Origin: Effrenium voratum
Taxonomy: Eukaryota > Sar > Dinophyceae > Suessiales > Symbiodiniaceae
DNA length: 64,000 bases
Direction of reading: 5' to 3'
NCBI GenBank assembly: GCA_963377175.1
Contig: CAUJNA010001247.1
Coordinates: forward strand, 587,606 to 651,605
Both the position numbers and the translations under genes were made by a program. The notes beneath the pieces were generated by a model, which was not told where the DNA came from, did not search any database, and saw nothing but the letters and a program-made list of their open reading frames with translations. Shown here piece after piece: positions 7,824 through 15,122 of the stretch (positions within the stretch are counted from its first letter, which is position 1; every line of letters starts with the position of its first letter).

Positions 7824-7904
7824 AATATTTTAATATAATTATTTATTATATACTAATTATATTAAAATATTTTAATATAAATATTTATTATATACTAATT
7901 ATAT
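7824..7904. repeat. Duplicated 39-bp promoter-like element
   Basis: Two direct copies (7824-7862 and 7866-7904) differ at one base. The second copy runs into the ATG at 7903. The region between minor capsid stop and this start therefore consists mostly of a duplicated upstream element, which could double a promoter. Confidence 0.7.
7857..7880. terminator. 24-bp perfect palindrome after the minor capsid gene
   Basis: The 24 bases are self-complementary, with AAAATATTTT at the centre. The palindrome lies 46 nt after the minor capsid stop and 22 nt before the next start, at the junction of the two 39-bp copies. It may be a 3'-end signal or part of the promoter. Confidence 0.5.
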
Positions 7905-8475
7905 GGTTAAAAATATTGAAATAGTAGATGTAGGCAGTGAAAATAATGAAGCACCTAAAGAAGTAGAAGACATTAAAGAAGAACCTATTATTAATGAAGA
8001 AAGTAAAGAAGTAGAAACTAATAATATTATAAATGAAGAAGAGAATAAAGTAGAAGAAGAAGGAGAACGCGAACCAAAACAAGAATTAAAATCTAAAACA
8101 TACTCAACGGAAAAAGTGGAATGTCCAAAGTGTAAAAAATATTTAACAAAATACACTTTCAAATATCGTCATAACTGTAATGGAATACCAGTTAAAAAAG
8201 AACCAGACCCTAACAAAGTTGTTCGAAGAAAAATTATGCATCCTGCACAAGCAAAAGAATTTGAGAATAATGTATATGAAAAAGTTAAAGATAATATTCC
8301 AAAAGTTGATGAACAAGAAATAGAAAGAAGAGTAGAAGAAAGATTGAAAAAACATTTAGAAAGCACAGCAAATAAAGTGTTTGAAACTGCAAAAGACCGT
8401 TACAATAATATTAAAATGGAACGAGATAATAAAAATAAACAGAAGATTAATAATTTAGCAAATAAAATTATTTAA
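7903..8475 (+). CDS. Acidic/charged protein with a CxxC...HxxxC zinc-finger-like motif
   Basis: 190 aa. Residues 1-60 are very acidic and rich in Glu, Asn and Val. Residues about 70-88 hold CPKCKKYLTKYTFKYRHNC, a C-x2-C-x12-H-x-C arrangement fit to bind one zinc. The rest is a long charged helix (EVEERLKKHLES and similar) ending in a basic Asn/Lys tail. I do not recognise the family. An acidic head, a zinc knuckle and a coiled coil would suit a DNA-binding or scaffold protein. The start ATG overlaps the end of the duplicated 39-bp element. The next gene starts 18 nt after its stop, so these genes are probably co-expressed. Confidence 0.55.
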   Translation: MVKNIEIVDVGSENNEAPKEVEDIKEEPIINEESKEVETNNIINEEENKVEEEGEREPKQELKSKTYSTEKVECPKCKKYLTKYTFKYRHNCNGIPVKKEPDPNKVVRRKIMHPAQAKEFENNVYEKVKDNIPKVDEQEIERRVEERLKKHLESTANKVFETAKDRYNNIKMERDNKNKQKINNLANKII

Positions 8476-8493
8476 TCTAATTATTATTATACA

Positions 8494-8958
8494 ATGATTA
8501 TTGATAAAAAACAATTGCTTATGCGTCGTAGAGAAATTTATGACAACGTTGTAAATAGAATAACAGAACCACAAAATAAAGACAAACCGAATATCAGTGA
8601 TGTTATTGATAGAAAAGCAGTTTTTGAAACAAACAAACCAAAAAAGAAGAATAAATATAAATCAACTCAACATTACTATTATGAAGGAGACAACAAGGCA
8701 CACCAACCTAATTATACATATTTGAAAGAATTACAAGAACAATTAGAACGTCATAGCGCTAAAAAAGATTATGCTGTATTTCAAAATAAAAGAAGATATC
8801 AAGAAGAAGCACAGGCTTATTTTAATGAAATCCAAAGGTTGGAAAGTGAAAAATTGAGACATCACCCATCAAGTGAAACAGGTAAATCCTATTCAGAAAT
8901 GATTAAGAAGAAGAAAGGAATAATCAATCAATTAAGAAAGGATTTTAATTTTGATTAA
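8494..8958 (+). CDS. Charged protein, first of three tandem genes with a shared N-terminal motif
   Basis: 154 aa. The N-terminus has RRREIYDNVVNRI (11-23) and NISDVIDRKA (33-42). Both motifs recur in the next gene (RLRPSYNELIKEI and NIRDVIDRNA), and the first recurs in the gene after that. The middle is a long Gln/Glu/Lys helix (about 70-130), probably a coiled coil. The C-terminus repeats a similar Tyr-x-Glu-Met-Ile-Lys motif (SYSEMIKKKK). There are no cysteines and no membrane segment. The function is unknown; small paralogous virion or tegument-like proteins are one possibility. The stop codon is embedded in a 17-bp-arm hairpin. Confidence 0.55.
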   Translation: MIIDKKQLLMRRREIYDNVVNRITEPQNKDKPNISDVIDRKAVFETNKPKKKNKYKSTQHYYYEGDNKAHQPNYTYLKELQEQLERHSAKKDYAVFQNKRRYQEEAQAYFNEIQRLESEKLRHHPSSETGKSYSEMIKKKKGIINQLRKDFNFD

Positions 8959-9005
8959 ATTAATTAGATTAATTAGATTAATAAATTATAATCTAATTAA
9001 TTTAA
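8955..9005. terminator. 17-bp hairpin covering a stop codon
   Basis: The arms 8955-8971 and 8989-9005 are perfectly complementary with a 17-nt loop. The left arm includes the stop codon (8956-8958), and the right arm ends 7 nt before the next start at 9013. Confidence 0.75.
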
Positions 9006-9012
9006 TATACTA

Positions 9013-10083
9013 ATGAGATTAGACAATGAACAGATGAAAACATTAAAATCACAATTGAGATTAAGACCGTCTTATAATGAACTGATAAAGGAAATTACAA
9101 AGGAAGAATTTAAAAATAAGAATATAAGAGATGTAATAGACAGAAACGCTTATTATTTTCGTGATAGTCCATTAGGAACAGTGTATGATAATAATACAGT
9201 AGATTTGAGACAGCAACACTTTAAAAAAATGTTAGATGGAGAAAATCAAACAAAATATTTTGATATATCGAAGGATGATGAAATGGATGATTTAAGAGAC
9301 GGTTCAATACAAACACTAAGTGCCACAATGGATGATGCAGAGGAACAACACGAACGACAAATCAGTCAAATTTCAAAAAGACTTAGTAGTGAACAAATAG
9401 CAGACCTACACCAACGAGCACAACGAGCAAGACAATTAGATGAAGATGACTGGCAGTCAGTAGCAACCGCAAAGTCAAGTGATGATTTACCGCCATTGGA
9501 AGATTTACAACCAAAAAGAGTTTCAAATTTACAAAAAGCAAGAGCAAGATTGCAATTGAAACGATTTATTGATGAAGATAAAGACAGTCCTGAACCAAAA
9601 AGAGTTTCAAATTTACAAATAGCAAGAGCAAGATTGAAATTGAAACGATTAGATGACGAAGATAAAAACAGTCCTGAACTAATAGAAATAAAAGAAGCAG
9701 AAAAAAGAATAGAGCAAAAAATGGACACCGCTGGCAGTTCATCCACACTACCAGCAAGACAAACAAGAACACATAAGGAAACTATTGACTATTCAACTGA
9801 TATAAACCATTGGAAGGGAAGCACAGTAAAAGAAGAAGACATATTATTTCAATTATATTTAAGAGGAGCAGGACTTACTCAAGAACAGGAACAACAATAT
9901 TCAAACACAAAGAAAAAAGGTAAAGGTAAAAAAGAAACCGGTAGAACTTATTTAGTTGGACTGGTGGAGAAACTTATAAACAGCGGAAAATGGACAACAG
10001 AAGTAAACGATGAATTGTTAAGAAAAAGAATGAATGATTGGAAAGATATGAAAGGAAAAGGCAAGGCAACAAAGGAAAAATAG
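9013..10083 (+). CDS. Charged repeat protein, second of the tandem family
   Basis: 356 aa. The N-terminus carries the family motifs LRLRPSYNELIKEI (15-28) and NIRDVIDRNA (37-46). From 9511 there are two adjacent 84-bp repeats (9511-9594, 9595-9678), each coding for a 28-residue unit starting PKRVSNLQ and continuing into an Arg/Leu-rich helix and an acidic end. The C-terminal third has a segment rich in Lys and Gly (KKKGKGKK), then TYLVGLVEKLINSGKW, a compact-looking helix pair, and a final basic tail. No enzyme motif is visible. High charge, a repeat and basic tails suggest binding to nucleic acid or to other virion proteins. It is followed after 34 nt by the third family member. Confidence 0.55.
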   Translation: MRLDNEQMKTLKSQLRLRPSYNELIKEITKEEFKNKNIRDVIDRNAYYFRDSPLGTVYDNNTVDLRQQHFKKMLDGENQTKYFDISKDDEMDDLRDGSIQTLSATMDDAEEQHERQISQISKRLSSEQIADLHQRAQRARQLDEDDWQSVATAKSSDDLPPLEDLQPKRVSNLQKARARLQLKRFIDEDKDSPEPKRVSNLQIARARLKLKRLDDEDKNSPELIEIKEAEKRIEQKMDTAGSSSTLPARQTRTHKETIDYSTDINHWKGSTVKEEDILFQLYLRGAGLTQEQEQQYSNTKKKGKGKKETGRTYLVGLVEKLINSGKWTTEVNDELLRKRMNDWKDMKGKGKATKEK

Positions 10084-10117
10084 ATAATTTTACATAATTT
10101 ATCAATAATTATATAAA

Positions 10118-10597
10118 ATGATTAACAACCACAAGCAAGAGTTAAGGAAACGCCCTACATATGATGAAATGCTTAAACAAGCAATCACAAGCAAAATGAA
10201 AACAACAGTTATATTGAAGAAATACAAAAAATATATGTTATTGAATAATTTTGATTTTGATAAAATGGATTTAATGAATTATAAAAATAAAGAAAGATAT
10301 ATGAACGCTCAAGTTATGATGGCAGACAAGGCAACACAAACGCTTAACAAAGAAAACAAGGCAACACAAACAGACCTACCAAATGATAAAGCGACACAAA
10401 CTTATAATTTTGATGATATGACAAAAATATTAGGCGGTTCTTCAAAGAGTTTCAAAAGCAAATTGATAACCAAGGCTGAAGCAGAAGCAGAAGCATTACA
10501 TATGACCCTGATTTATATGATGATGACGATGATGATGATGATGATGACAAAAAAGATGATGACATTGATAAATATAGAAAGAAATTATTTATGTTGA
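10118..10597 (+). CDS. Third tandem-family protein, N-terminal part, with three KATQT motifs
   Basis: The first 23 residues carry the family motif (ELRKRPTYDEMLKQAI). Residues 71-75, 81-85 and 91-95 are each KATQT, exactly ten residues apart (10328-10402). KxTQT is the established binding motif of dynein light chain LC8/DYNLL, and evenly spaced copies are typical of multivalent LC8 ligands. The frame is valid only to about residue 125. After the Ala-Glu repeat near 10,490 it reads as a Met-rich run that is clearly an out-of-frame Asp tract, so a frameshift separates it from the following part. The apparent stop at 10595-10597 is therefore not the natural end. Confidence 0.6.
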   Translation: MINNHKQELRKRPTYDEMLKQAITSKMKTTVILKKYKKYMLLNNFDFDKMDLMNYKNKERYMNAQVMMADKATQTLNKENKATQTDLPNDKATQTYNFDDMTKILGGSSKSFKSKLITKAEAEAEALHMTLIYMMMTMMMMMMTKKMMTLINIERNYLC

Positions 10598-11001
10598 TGA
10601 GGATTATAGAATTTATGATGAGGTCAGGTTTTAGTATAGGACAAATAGTAGCACATTTAACATATCACACTACATTAACTACAATTCAAGGTTCTGAGTT
10701 ATTAGTTAATCTGACAATGAATTCATTAGTAACATCATACGATATAGCAACTGCTATAATGAATTGGTTGAATACAAATGTTAGTGAGGAAGTTGAGTTA
10801 AACACTTCCCCGCCTGTTAGCGTTAATAGTTCTCCGCCTATCACTGTTAATAGTTCTTCAACGCATACTGTTAATTCATCATCATCATCAGAAGAAAATG
10901 TTAATTATGAAATAGCACCACCAACAGAAATACCTATTCCTACAGATGCTGAAAGTGAAAATGAAGATAAGGATAAAGATAAGAATAAAGAAAAACAATA
11001 A
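10492..11001 (+). CDS. Third tandem-family protein, C-terminal part: Asp tract, hydrophobic segment, Ser/Pro tail
   Basis: In this frame the GATGATGAC run codes for about ten Asp, followed by Lys-Lys and Asp-Asp-Asp. Next comes a helix-prone segment (FMLMRIIEFMMRSGFSIG and onward to AIMNWLN). The C-terminal 70 residues are low-complexity: repeated VNSSPP/VNSSS units, then a Glu/Asp/Lys-rich end. The ATG at 10591 could begin a separate 136-aa protein. However, the acidic tract upstream is in the same frame and the N-terminal part lacks an end of its own, so one split gene of about 295 residues is more likely. Confidence 0.5.
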   Translation, partial: SITYDPDLYDDDDDDDDDDKKDDDIDKYRKKLFMLMRIIEFMMRSGFSIGQIVAHLTYHTTLTTIQGSELLVNLTMNSLVTSYDIATAIMNWLNTNVSEEVELNTSPPVSVNSSPPITVNSSSTHTVNSSSSSEENVNYEIAPPTEIPIPTDAESENEDKDKDKNKEKQ

Positions 11002-11052
11002 AATAATAATAATAAAATATAAAAATTAAAATACCAGAATTTGTAAAAATGC

Positions 11053-11071
11053 CTTAAAGAAATAGCGACTT
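11053..11071 (+). promoter_or_regulatory. CTTAAAGA-type upstream motif, zinc-finger gene
   Basis: CTTAAAGAAATA followed two bases later by GACTT, 34 nt before the start at 11087. Nearly the same string precedes the gene at 16405, and a shorter form precedes the polymerase gene. A common viral promoter element is the simplest explanation. Confidence 0.55.
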
Positions 11072-11086
11072 TATTCTATAAGATAA

Positions 11087-11446
11087 ATGCCATTCTATAG
11101 CAGACACTCAGATGATGGAAGAGATAGATTTTTAGGAGGAATACATGATGAAGATGATTATCACGACTTTATGAATATGTTATTTATGAATAGTAGTTTT
11201 GCTGATGACATTGAAAGACATTATAAAAGTTCAGATGCTGATGTGTTGCCAAGTCCTACTGATAGCGAAGAAACAAAAGAAAATAAAGAGAAACAATATC
11301 AAAAGGATTATCATAAAAAATACTTTCAAGAAAAACTTAATAAACCTTATACATGTAATATTTGTGGAAAATCAATGGCCAACAGTTCTAACAAATCAAG
11401 ACATGAAAAAAGTAGAAAGTGCCAGAGTATTAAAAGTAAAGTCTAA
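11087..11446 (+). CDS. C2HC zinc-finger protein
   Basis: 119 aa. The N-terminal 65 residues are acidic, rich in Asp, Ser and Met. The C-terminal third holds TCNICGKSMANSSNKSRHEK followed by a final Cys, giving C-x2-C-x12-H-x5-C, a classical single finger with Cys as the last ligand. Many Polintons and PLVs carry a similar small finger protein near the integrase. It may bind DNA or regulate transcription. It stands just before the integrase gene and has its own CTTAAAGA motif. The stop codon (11444-11446) touches a 17-bp-arm hairpin. Confidence 0.65.
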   Translation: MPFYSRHSDDGRDRFLGGIHDEDDYHDFMNMLFMNSSFADDIERHYKSSDADVLPSPTDSEETKENKEKQYQKDYHKKYFQEKLNKPYTCNICGKSMANSSNKSRHEKSRKCQSIKSKV

Positions 11447-11486
11447 TTGGATAATATTAATTTAATTTTAATTAATATAATCCAAT
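11446..11486. terminator. 17-bp hairpin (one mismatch) after the zinc-finger gene
   Basis: The arms 11446-11462 and 11470-11486 pair with one mismatch around a 7-nt loop. The left arm begins on the last base of the stop codon, and the right arm ends 8 nt before the integrase ATG at 11495. Confidence 0.7.
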
Positions 11487-11494
11487 TTCAATAT

Positions 11495-12412
11495 ATGAGT
11501 AAACTAAGTAATGAGGAGATAATGAGCAATATCTACTATGATTTAGAAACAGGTTATGGTTCTAAACAAAGCTTATACAATCAAGCAAAAGAGAAAGGAG
11601 CAAGTGTAACATTAGAAGAAGTGGCAAAGTGGTTGAAGAAGCAACCTAACAAGCAAATAAAGCCGTATCAGAATTATAACAGTTTCTTAGTGCCATATGC
11701 CAGAGCAGAATTTCAAATAGATATTATGGATATGAAAATATTTAAGAAAGAAGATGAAGAACGCTATGCATTGATTGTAATAGATGCTTTCAGTAAATTA
11801 GGTTTTGTATATCCAATGTTTCAAAGAGACAGTCCAAATGTTTTGAAAGGTTTGAAAGAAGCATTTAAAGTTATGGGTGAGCCTGTGGAAATCTTTTCTG
11901 ATGATGATGGAGCATTTAAAGCAGAAGTAAAGAAATATTTAGATGATTTAGGTATAATACATAAAACAACGCTAACGCATGCTAATATTGTGGAGAGATT
12001 ATTAGGAACCATGAAAAAAGGAATAGGAGACAGAATACACTTTACTAAAGGTAGATGGACTGATATGTTGAAACCTACATTAAAGAAATATAATAGCGCT
12101 ATTCACTCATCAACTGGAATGAAACCAAATGAAGCGCATGATGATGACAACAGAGCAAATGTAAAAGCAAACCTTACACTGAAGCAAAAGCATATGAGGA
12201 AATATCCTAAATTATCTGTTTCAGACACAGTGAAAATATACCAAAAAGGAAAAGGTAATTATACATCGAGGAAAGAGACCAACCCAAAGTGGACAGAAAG
12301 GAAATACAAAATAGAAAAGATAGAAAAAGATATAACATTACAAACATACTATGTCTTGGAAGGATTGAAAAAGCATTATTTGCGCCATGAATTATTATTA
12401 ATTGAAAATTAA
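11495..12412 (+). CDS. Retroviral-type (rve, DDE) integrase of Polinton type
   Basis: 305 aa from the ATG at 11495; the in-frame TTG at 11447 lies inside a hairpin and is not a likely start. Residues 1-65 form a helix-rich N-terminal domain (IYYDLETGYGSKQSLYNQAK, VAKWLKKQP) of the Polinton integrase type. The catalytic core follows: Asp76 in FQIDIMDM, Asp137 in FSDDDGAF and Glu167 in ANIVERLLG, spaced as a DDE core. The C-terminal 70 residues (SVSDTVKIY, KWTERKYKIEKI, YYVLEG) resemble the SH3/chromodomain-like tail. It would insert viral DNA ends into host chromosomes, which fits the integrated state seen here. All catalytic residues are present and the frame is intact. Confidence 0.88.
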   Translation: MSKLSNEEIMSNIYYDLETGYGSKQSLYNQAKEKGASVTLEEVAKWLKKQPNKQIKPYQNYNSFLVPYARAEFQIDIMDMKIFKKEDEERYALIVIDAFSKLGFVYPMFQRDSPNVLKGLKEAFKVMGEPVEIFSDDDGAFKAEVKKYLDDLGIIHKTTLTHANIVERLLGTMKKGIGDRIHFTKGRWTDMLKPTLKKYNSAIHSSTGMKPNEAHDDDNRANVKANLTLKQKHMRKYPKLSVSDTVKIYQKGKGNYTSRKETNPKWTERKYKIEKIEKDITLQTYYVLEGLKKHYLRHELLLIEN

Positions 12413-12423
12413 AATAATAAATT

Positions 12424-12446
12424 AGATTAAATCTATGATTTAATCT
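12424..12446. terminator. 9-bp hairpin after the integrase
   Basis: The arms 12424-12432 and 12438-12446 are perfectly complementary with a 5-nt loop, 11 nt past the integrase stop. Confidence 0.6.
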
Positions 12447-12540
12447 TCATGAATTATTACTAATTGAAAATTAAAAATAAAAAATAATTTAGACTAATAA
12501 TTAGTTATTTAGTTCTTAGAATTTTATGACTTTAAAAAGA

Positions 12541-12550
12541 CTTAAAGAGA
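12541..12550 (+). promoter_or_regulatory. CTTAAAGA motif before the DNA polymerase
   Basis: CTTAAAGAGA is followed by an A-run and AT-rich DNA up to the ATG at 12582. A related GACTTTAAAAAGA lies directly upstream. Position and core match the motifs at 11053 and 16368. Confidence 0.5.
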
Positions 12551-12581
12551 AAAAACCTAATTAAATTATATAGATAATAAT

Positions 12582-15122
12582 ATGAATAGAGATTTACCGC
12601 CAGATGAAAACACTAAAATAGTTAAGTATCTTCTTAAAGAAAATTTAGGAGAATACAAAGTAAATAATAAAGGTAAAAAACTTAAAACCATAATTATAGG
12701 AAACAACCAGTATAGATATAATCCAGAAAAACCAATAAGCAATAGATTGAGTAAGAGACTTGAAGCAGTAAAGAAAACTAATGACTACAAAGCAAATCAA
12801 ATCAGAGAAAGAGTAGGAGCAAGAACGGTTTTAAAACATGCTATTAAGAAAAAAGCAGTAATAACAGAAGAAAGAAGCGCCTTTAGAGCATATGCCAACG
12901 CCTACACAATTTCAAACATTCATTTAAAAGAGTTGAACGGATTGACTTATTTTAATTATCAATTTGACAAACTTAATGAATACTTGACAGAGAATAGAGG
13001 AATGAAACTTAATGCTACAATAAATATGAAAGTTATGAACTTATTTGATGAGGAGAGAAACGTAACAGTTAAGTCAAGGTCGTACACTATTGTAAATGAA
13101 GAGGATTTAAGGAATGCTTTGAAAAGAATGAGGCCTGATGTTGAAACAAGAATTTTAGATATGGCTTTGTATCAGTCAGGATTAATAATTAGCAATATTA
13201 ATAATATTCATATCATGTATAATAAATATAATCCGACTAGAGCTGGCAAATATATTGAACTTCCAGAATGGATTAAAAAGAAAAAGGCATGTATCAATAT
13301 TAAAAATCAAGATGACAAGTGTTTTAAATATTCTATTGAGTGTGGATATTGTAAAATTTGTGATAAAGCACACCCTGAAAAGATGTTTCATTACAAGAAG
13401 ATAGAAAGTGATTTGATTTTTGATGGTGTGAGTTTTCCTGCTAATAATAATGATATAGATATATTTGAAGAAAATAATAAATCAATATCCATTAATGTTT
13501 ATGAAATTGATGATAATGAACAAATTGTTATTAGTAGAAAATTGAAAAATAAAGATGCTTCTTTTCATTTTGATTTGTTAAGAGTTGATGATGAGGATTG
13601 CAGTCATTATGTGTATATAAAAAGTTTGAGCAGACTTATTAATAATCAAAAAAGTAATCATAATGGTAAGTCCTATTTTTGTAAATATTGTAATCATGGA
13701 TTTAGAAATGAAGAATTATTAAATAAACATTATGATAGTGGATGCATGGAAGTTGAAGGACAACAAATAGTAATGCCTAAGCCTTATGAGAAAGTTAGTT
13801 TTAAGCATCACTTCAAAAAGTTAAGATGTCCTTTTGTTGTATATGCTGATTTTGAATGTTTGACAGAGGAACTGAAAAAACCTGATGAAGATGAAGATAA
13901 AAACACTTTTTCTTATCAAGAGCATAAACCATGTGGTTTTATGCTTAATATGGTTAATGCTGTTGATAATACAAATTATGAATTTATGTATCGTGGTAAA
14001 GATGCTGTTGATGTGTTTTGTCAAAAACTTAATGACATTAGGGCAGAAGTAAAGGAGAAGATGGGAGAAAACAAAAAAATAGACATGACTGACGAAGACA
14101 AAGAAGATTTTAAAAATGCTAAAAACTGCTTTATTTGTGGGGATAAGTTTAGAATGAACTATAAGAATGCCAAGGAAGCAGAGAAATATAGAAAAGTTAG
14201 AGACCATTGTCATTTTACAGGTAAGTATAGAGGTTGTGCTCATAATGTTTGCAATCTTAATTTTTGTAATAGATATTTTAAAATTCCTGTATTCTTCCAT
14301 AACATGAAAAATTATGATGGCCATTTAATTATTCAAAATGCGGATAAATTAAGTAACAACAATAAAATAGGTGTCATCGCTCAGAACAGTGAAAAATTTA
14401 TTAATATCAGTTTTGAAAGTTTGAGTGTTAAAGACACTTTTGGGTTTTTAACTGCTTCATTAGATAAGTTAGTTTCAATGAGTAAGTATGATAATACAGA
14501 TGAAGAAGATAAAAGTAAATGGTTATTGCGTGAAGACTGGAAAGATAATTTTAGGTTTAGTAGTAAAAATGATTTGATTAAGAGTGAGAAATGTCTAGAT
14601 TTATTAACTGATAAAGGCGTTTATCCTTATGACTACATGAATTCATTTGATAAATTTGATGATGAGCAATTACCGAGTAAGGATGATTTTTATAGTCAGT
14701 TGAGTGAAGAAGGTATAAGTGTTAACGACTATGAAAGGGCAAAAATTATATGGAAGCATTTCGACATTAAGAATATGGGTGAATACCATGATTTATATTT
14801 GAAAACTGATGTATTATTATTGACTGACATTTTCGAAAATTTTAGAGATGTATGTATGAAATATTATGGATTGGACCCTGCTTATTATTATACATTGCCT
14901 AACTTTGCTTTTGATGCTATGCTTAAAATGACTGGTGTAGAGATTGATTTAATATATGACCAAGAAATGTATGAAATGATAGAAGCAGGACTTAGAGGAG
15001 GAATGTGTATGGTTTCTACTAAAAAAGTTGAAGCAAATAATAAATACATGGGAGAAGAATATGATAAAAATAAGAAAGTAGTTATATTAACTATTTTGAT
15101 GCTAATAATTTGTATGGGTTAA
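12582..15122 (+). CDS. polB: Protein-primed family B DNA polymerase, N-terminal and exonuclease part
   Basis: 846 aa as read. The N-terminal 400 residues include zinc-binding clusters: CGYCKICDKAHPEKMFHYKK and a C2H2-like YFCKYCNHGF...H...C. The proofreading exonuclease follows: ExoI YADFEC (Asp423, Glu425), ExoII FHNMKNYDGH (Asp579) and ExoIII YLKTDVLLL (Tyr739, Asp743). Between ExoI and ExoII a third cysteine cluster (CFICGDKF, then RDHCHFTGKYRGC) is characteristic of Polinton-type pPolB. The frame is lost at about 15,083-15,091, inside polymerase motif A, and the last residues to 15122 are out of frame. The enzyme would copy the linear viral genome from a terminal-protein primer. The upstream spacer holds the CTTAAAGA promoter candidate. 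Confidence 0.9.
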   Translation: MNRDLPPDENTKIVKYLLKENLGEYKVNNKGKKLKTIIIGNNQYRYNPEKPISNRLSKRLEAVKKTNDYKANQIRERVGARTVLKHAIKKKAVITEERSAFRAYANAYTISNIHLKELNGLTYFNYQFDKLNEYLTENRGMKLNATINMKVMNLFDEERNVTVKSRSYTIVNEEDLRNALKRMRPDVETRILDMALYQSGLIISNINNIHIMYNKYNPTRAGKYIELPEWIKKKKACINIKNQDDKCFKYSIECGYCKICDKAHPEKMFHYKKIESDLIFDGVSFPANNNDIDIFEENNKSISINVYEIDDNEQIVISRKLKNKDASFHFDLLRVDDEDCSHYVYIKSLSRLINNQKSNHNGKSYFCKYCNHGFRNEELLNKHYDSGCMEVEGQQIVMPKPYEKVSFKHHFKKLRCPFVVYADFECLTEELKKPDEDEDKNTFSYQEHKPCGFMLNMVNAVDNTNYEFMYRGKDAVDVFCQKLNDIRAEVKEKMGENKKIDMTDEDKEDFKNAKNCFICGDKFRMNYKNAKEAEKYRKVRDHCHFTGKYRGCAHNVCNLNFCNRYFKIPVFFHNMKNYDGHLIIQNADKLSNNNKIGVIAQNSEKFINISFESLSVKDTFGFLTASLDKLVSMSKYDNTDEEDKSKWLLREDWKDNFRFSSKNDLIKSEKCLDLLTDKGVYPYDYMNSFDKFDDEQLPSKDDFYSQLSEEGISVNDYERAKIIWKHFDIKNMGEYHDLYLKTDVLLLTDIFENFRDVCMKYYGLDPAYYYTLPNFAFDAMLKMTGVEIDLIYDQEMYEMIEAGLRGGMCMVSTKKVEANNKYMGEEYDKNKKVVILTILMLIICMG

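Larger units (their letters stand above)
12413..12581. promoter_or_regulatory. Integrase-polymerase spacer with hairpin, duplicated 3' tail and promoter motif
   Basis: 169 AT-rich nt. A 9-bp hairpin follows the integrase stop (12424-12446). Then 12449-12486 repeats the last codons and stop region of the integrase gene (12388-12423) with few changes. CTTAAAGAGA at 12541 lies 41 nt before the polymerase ATG at 12582. Confidence 0.6.
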
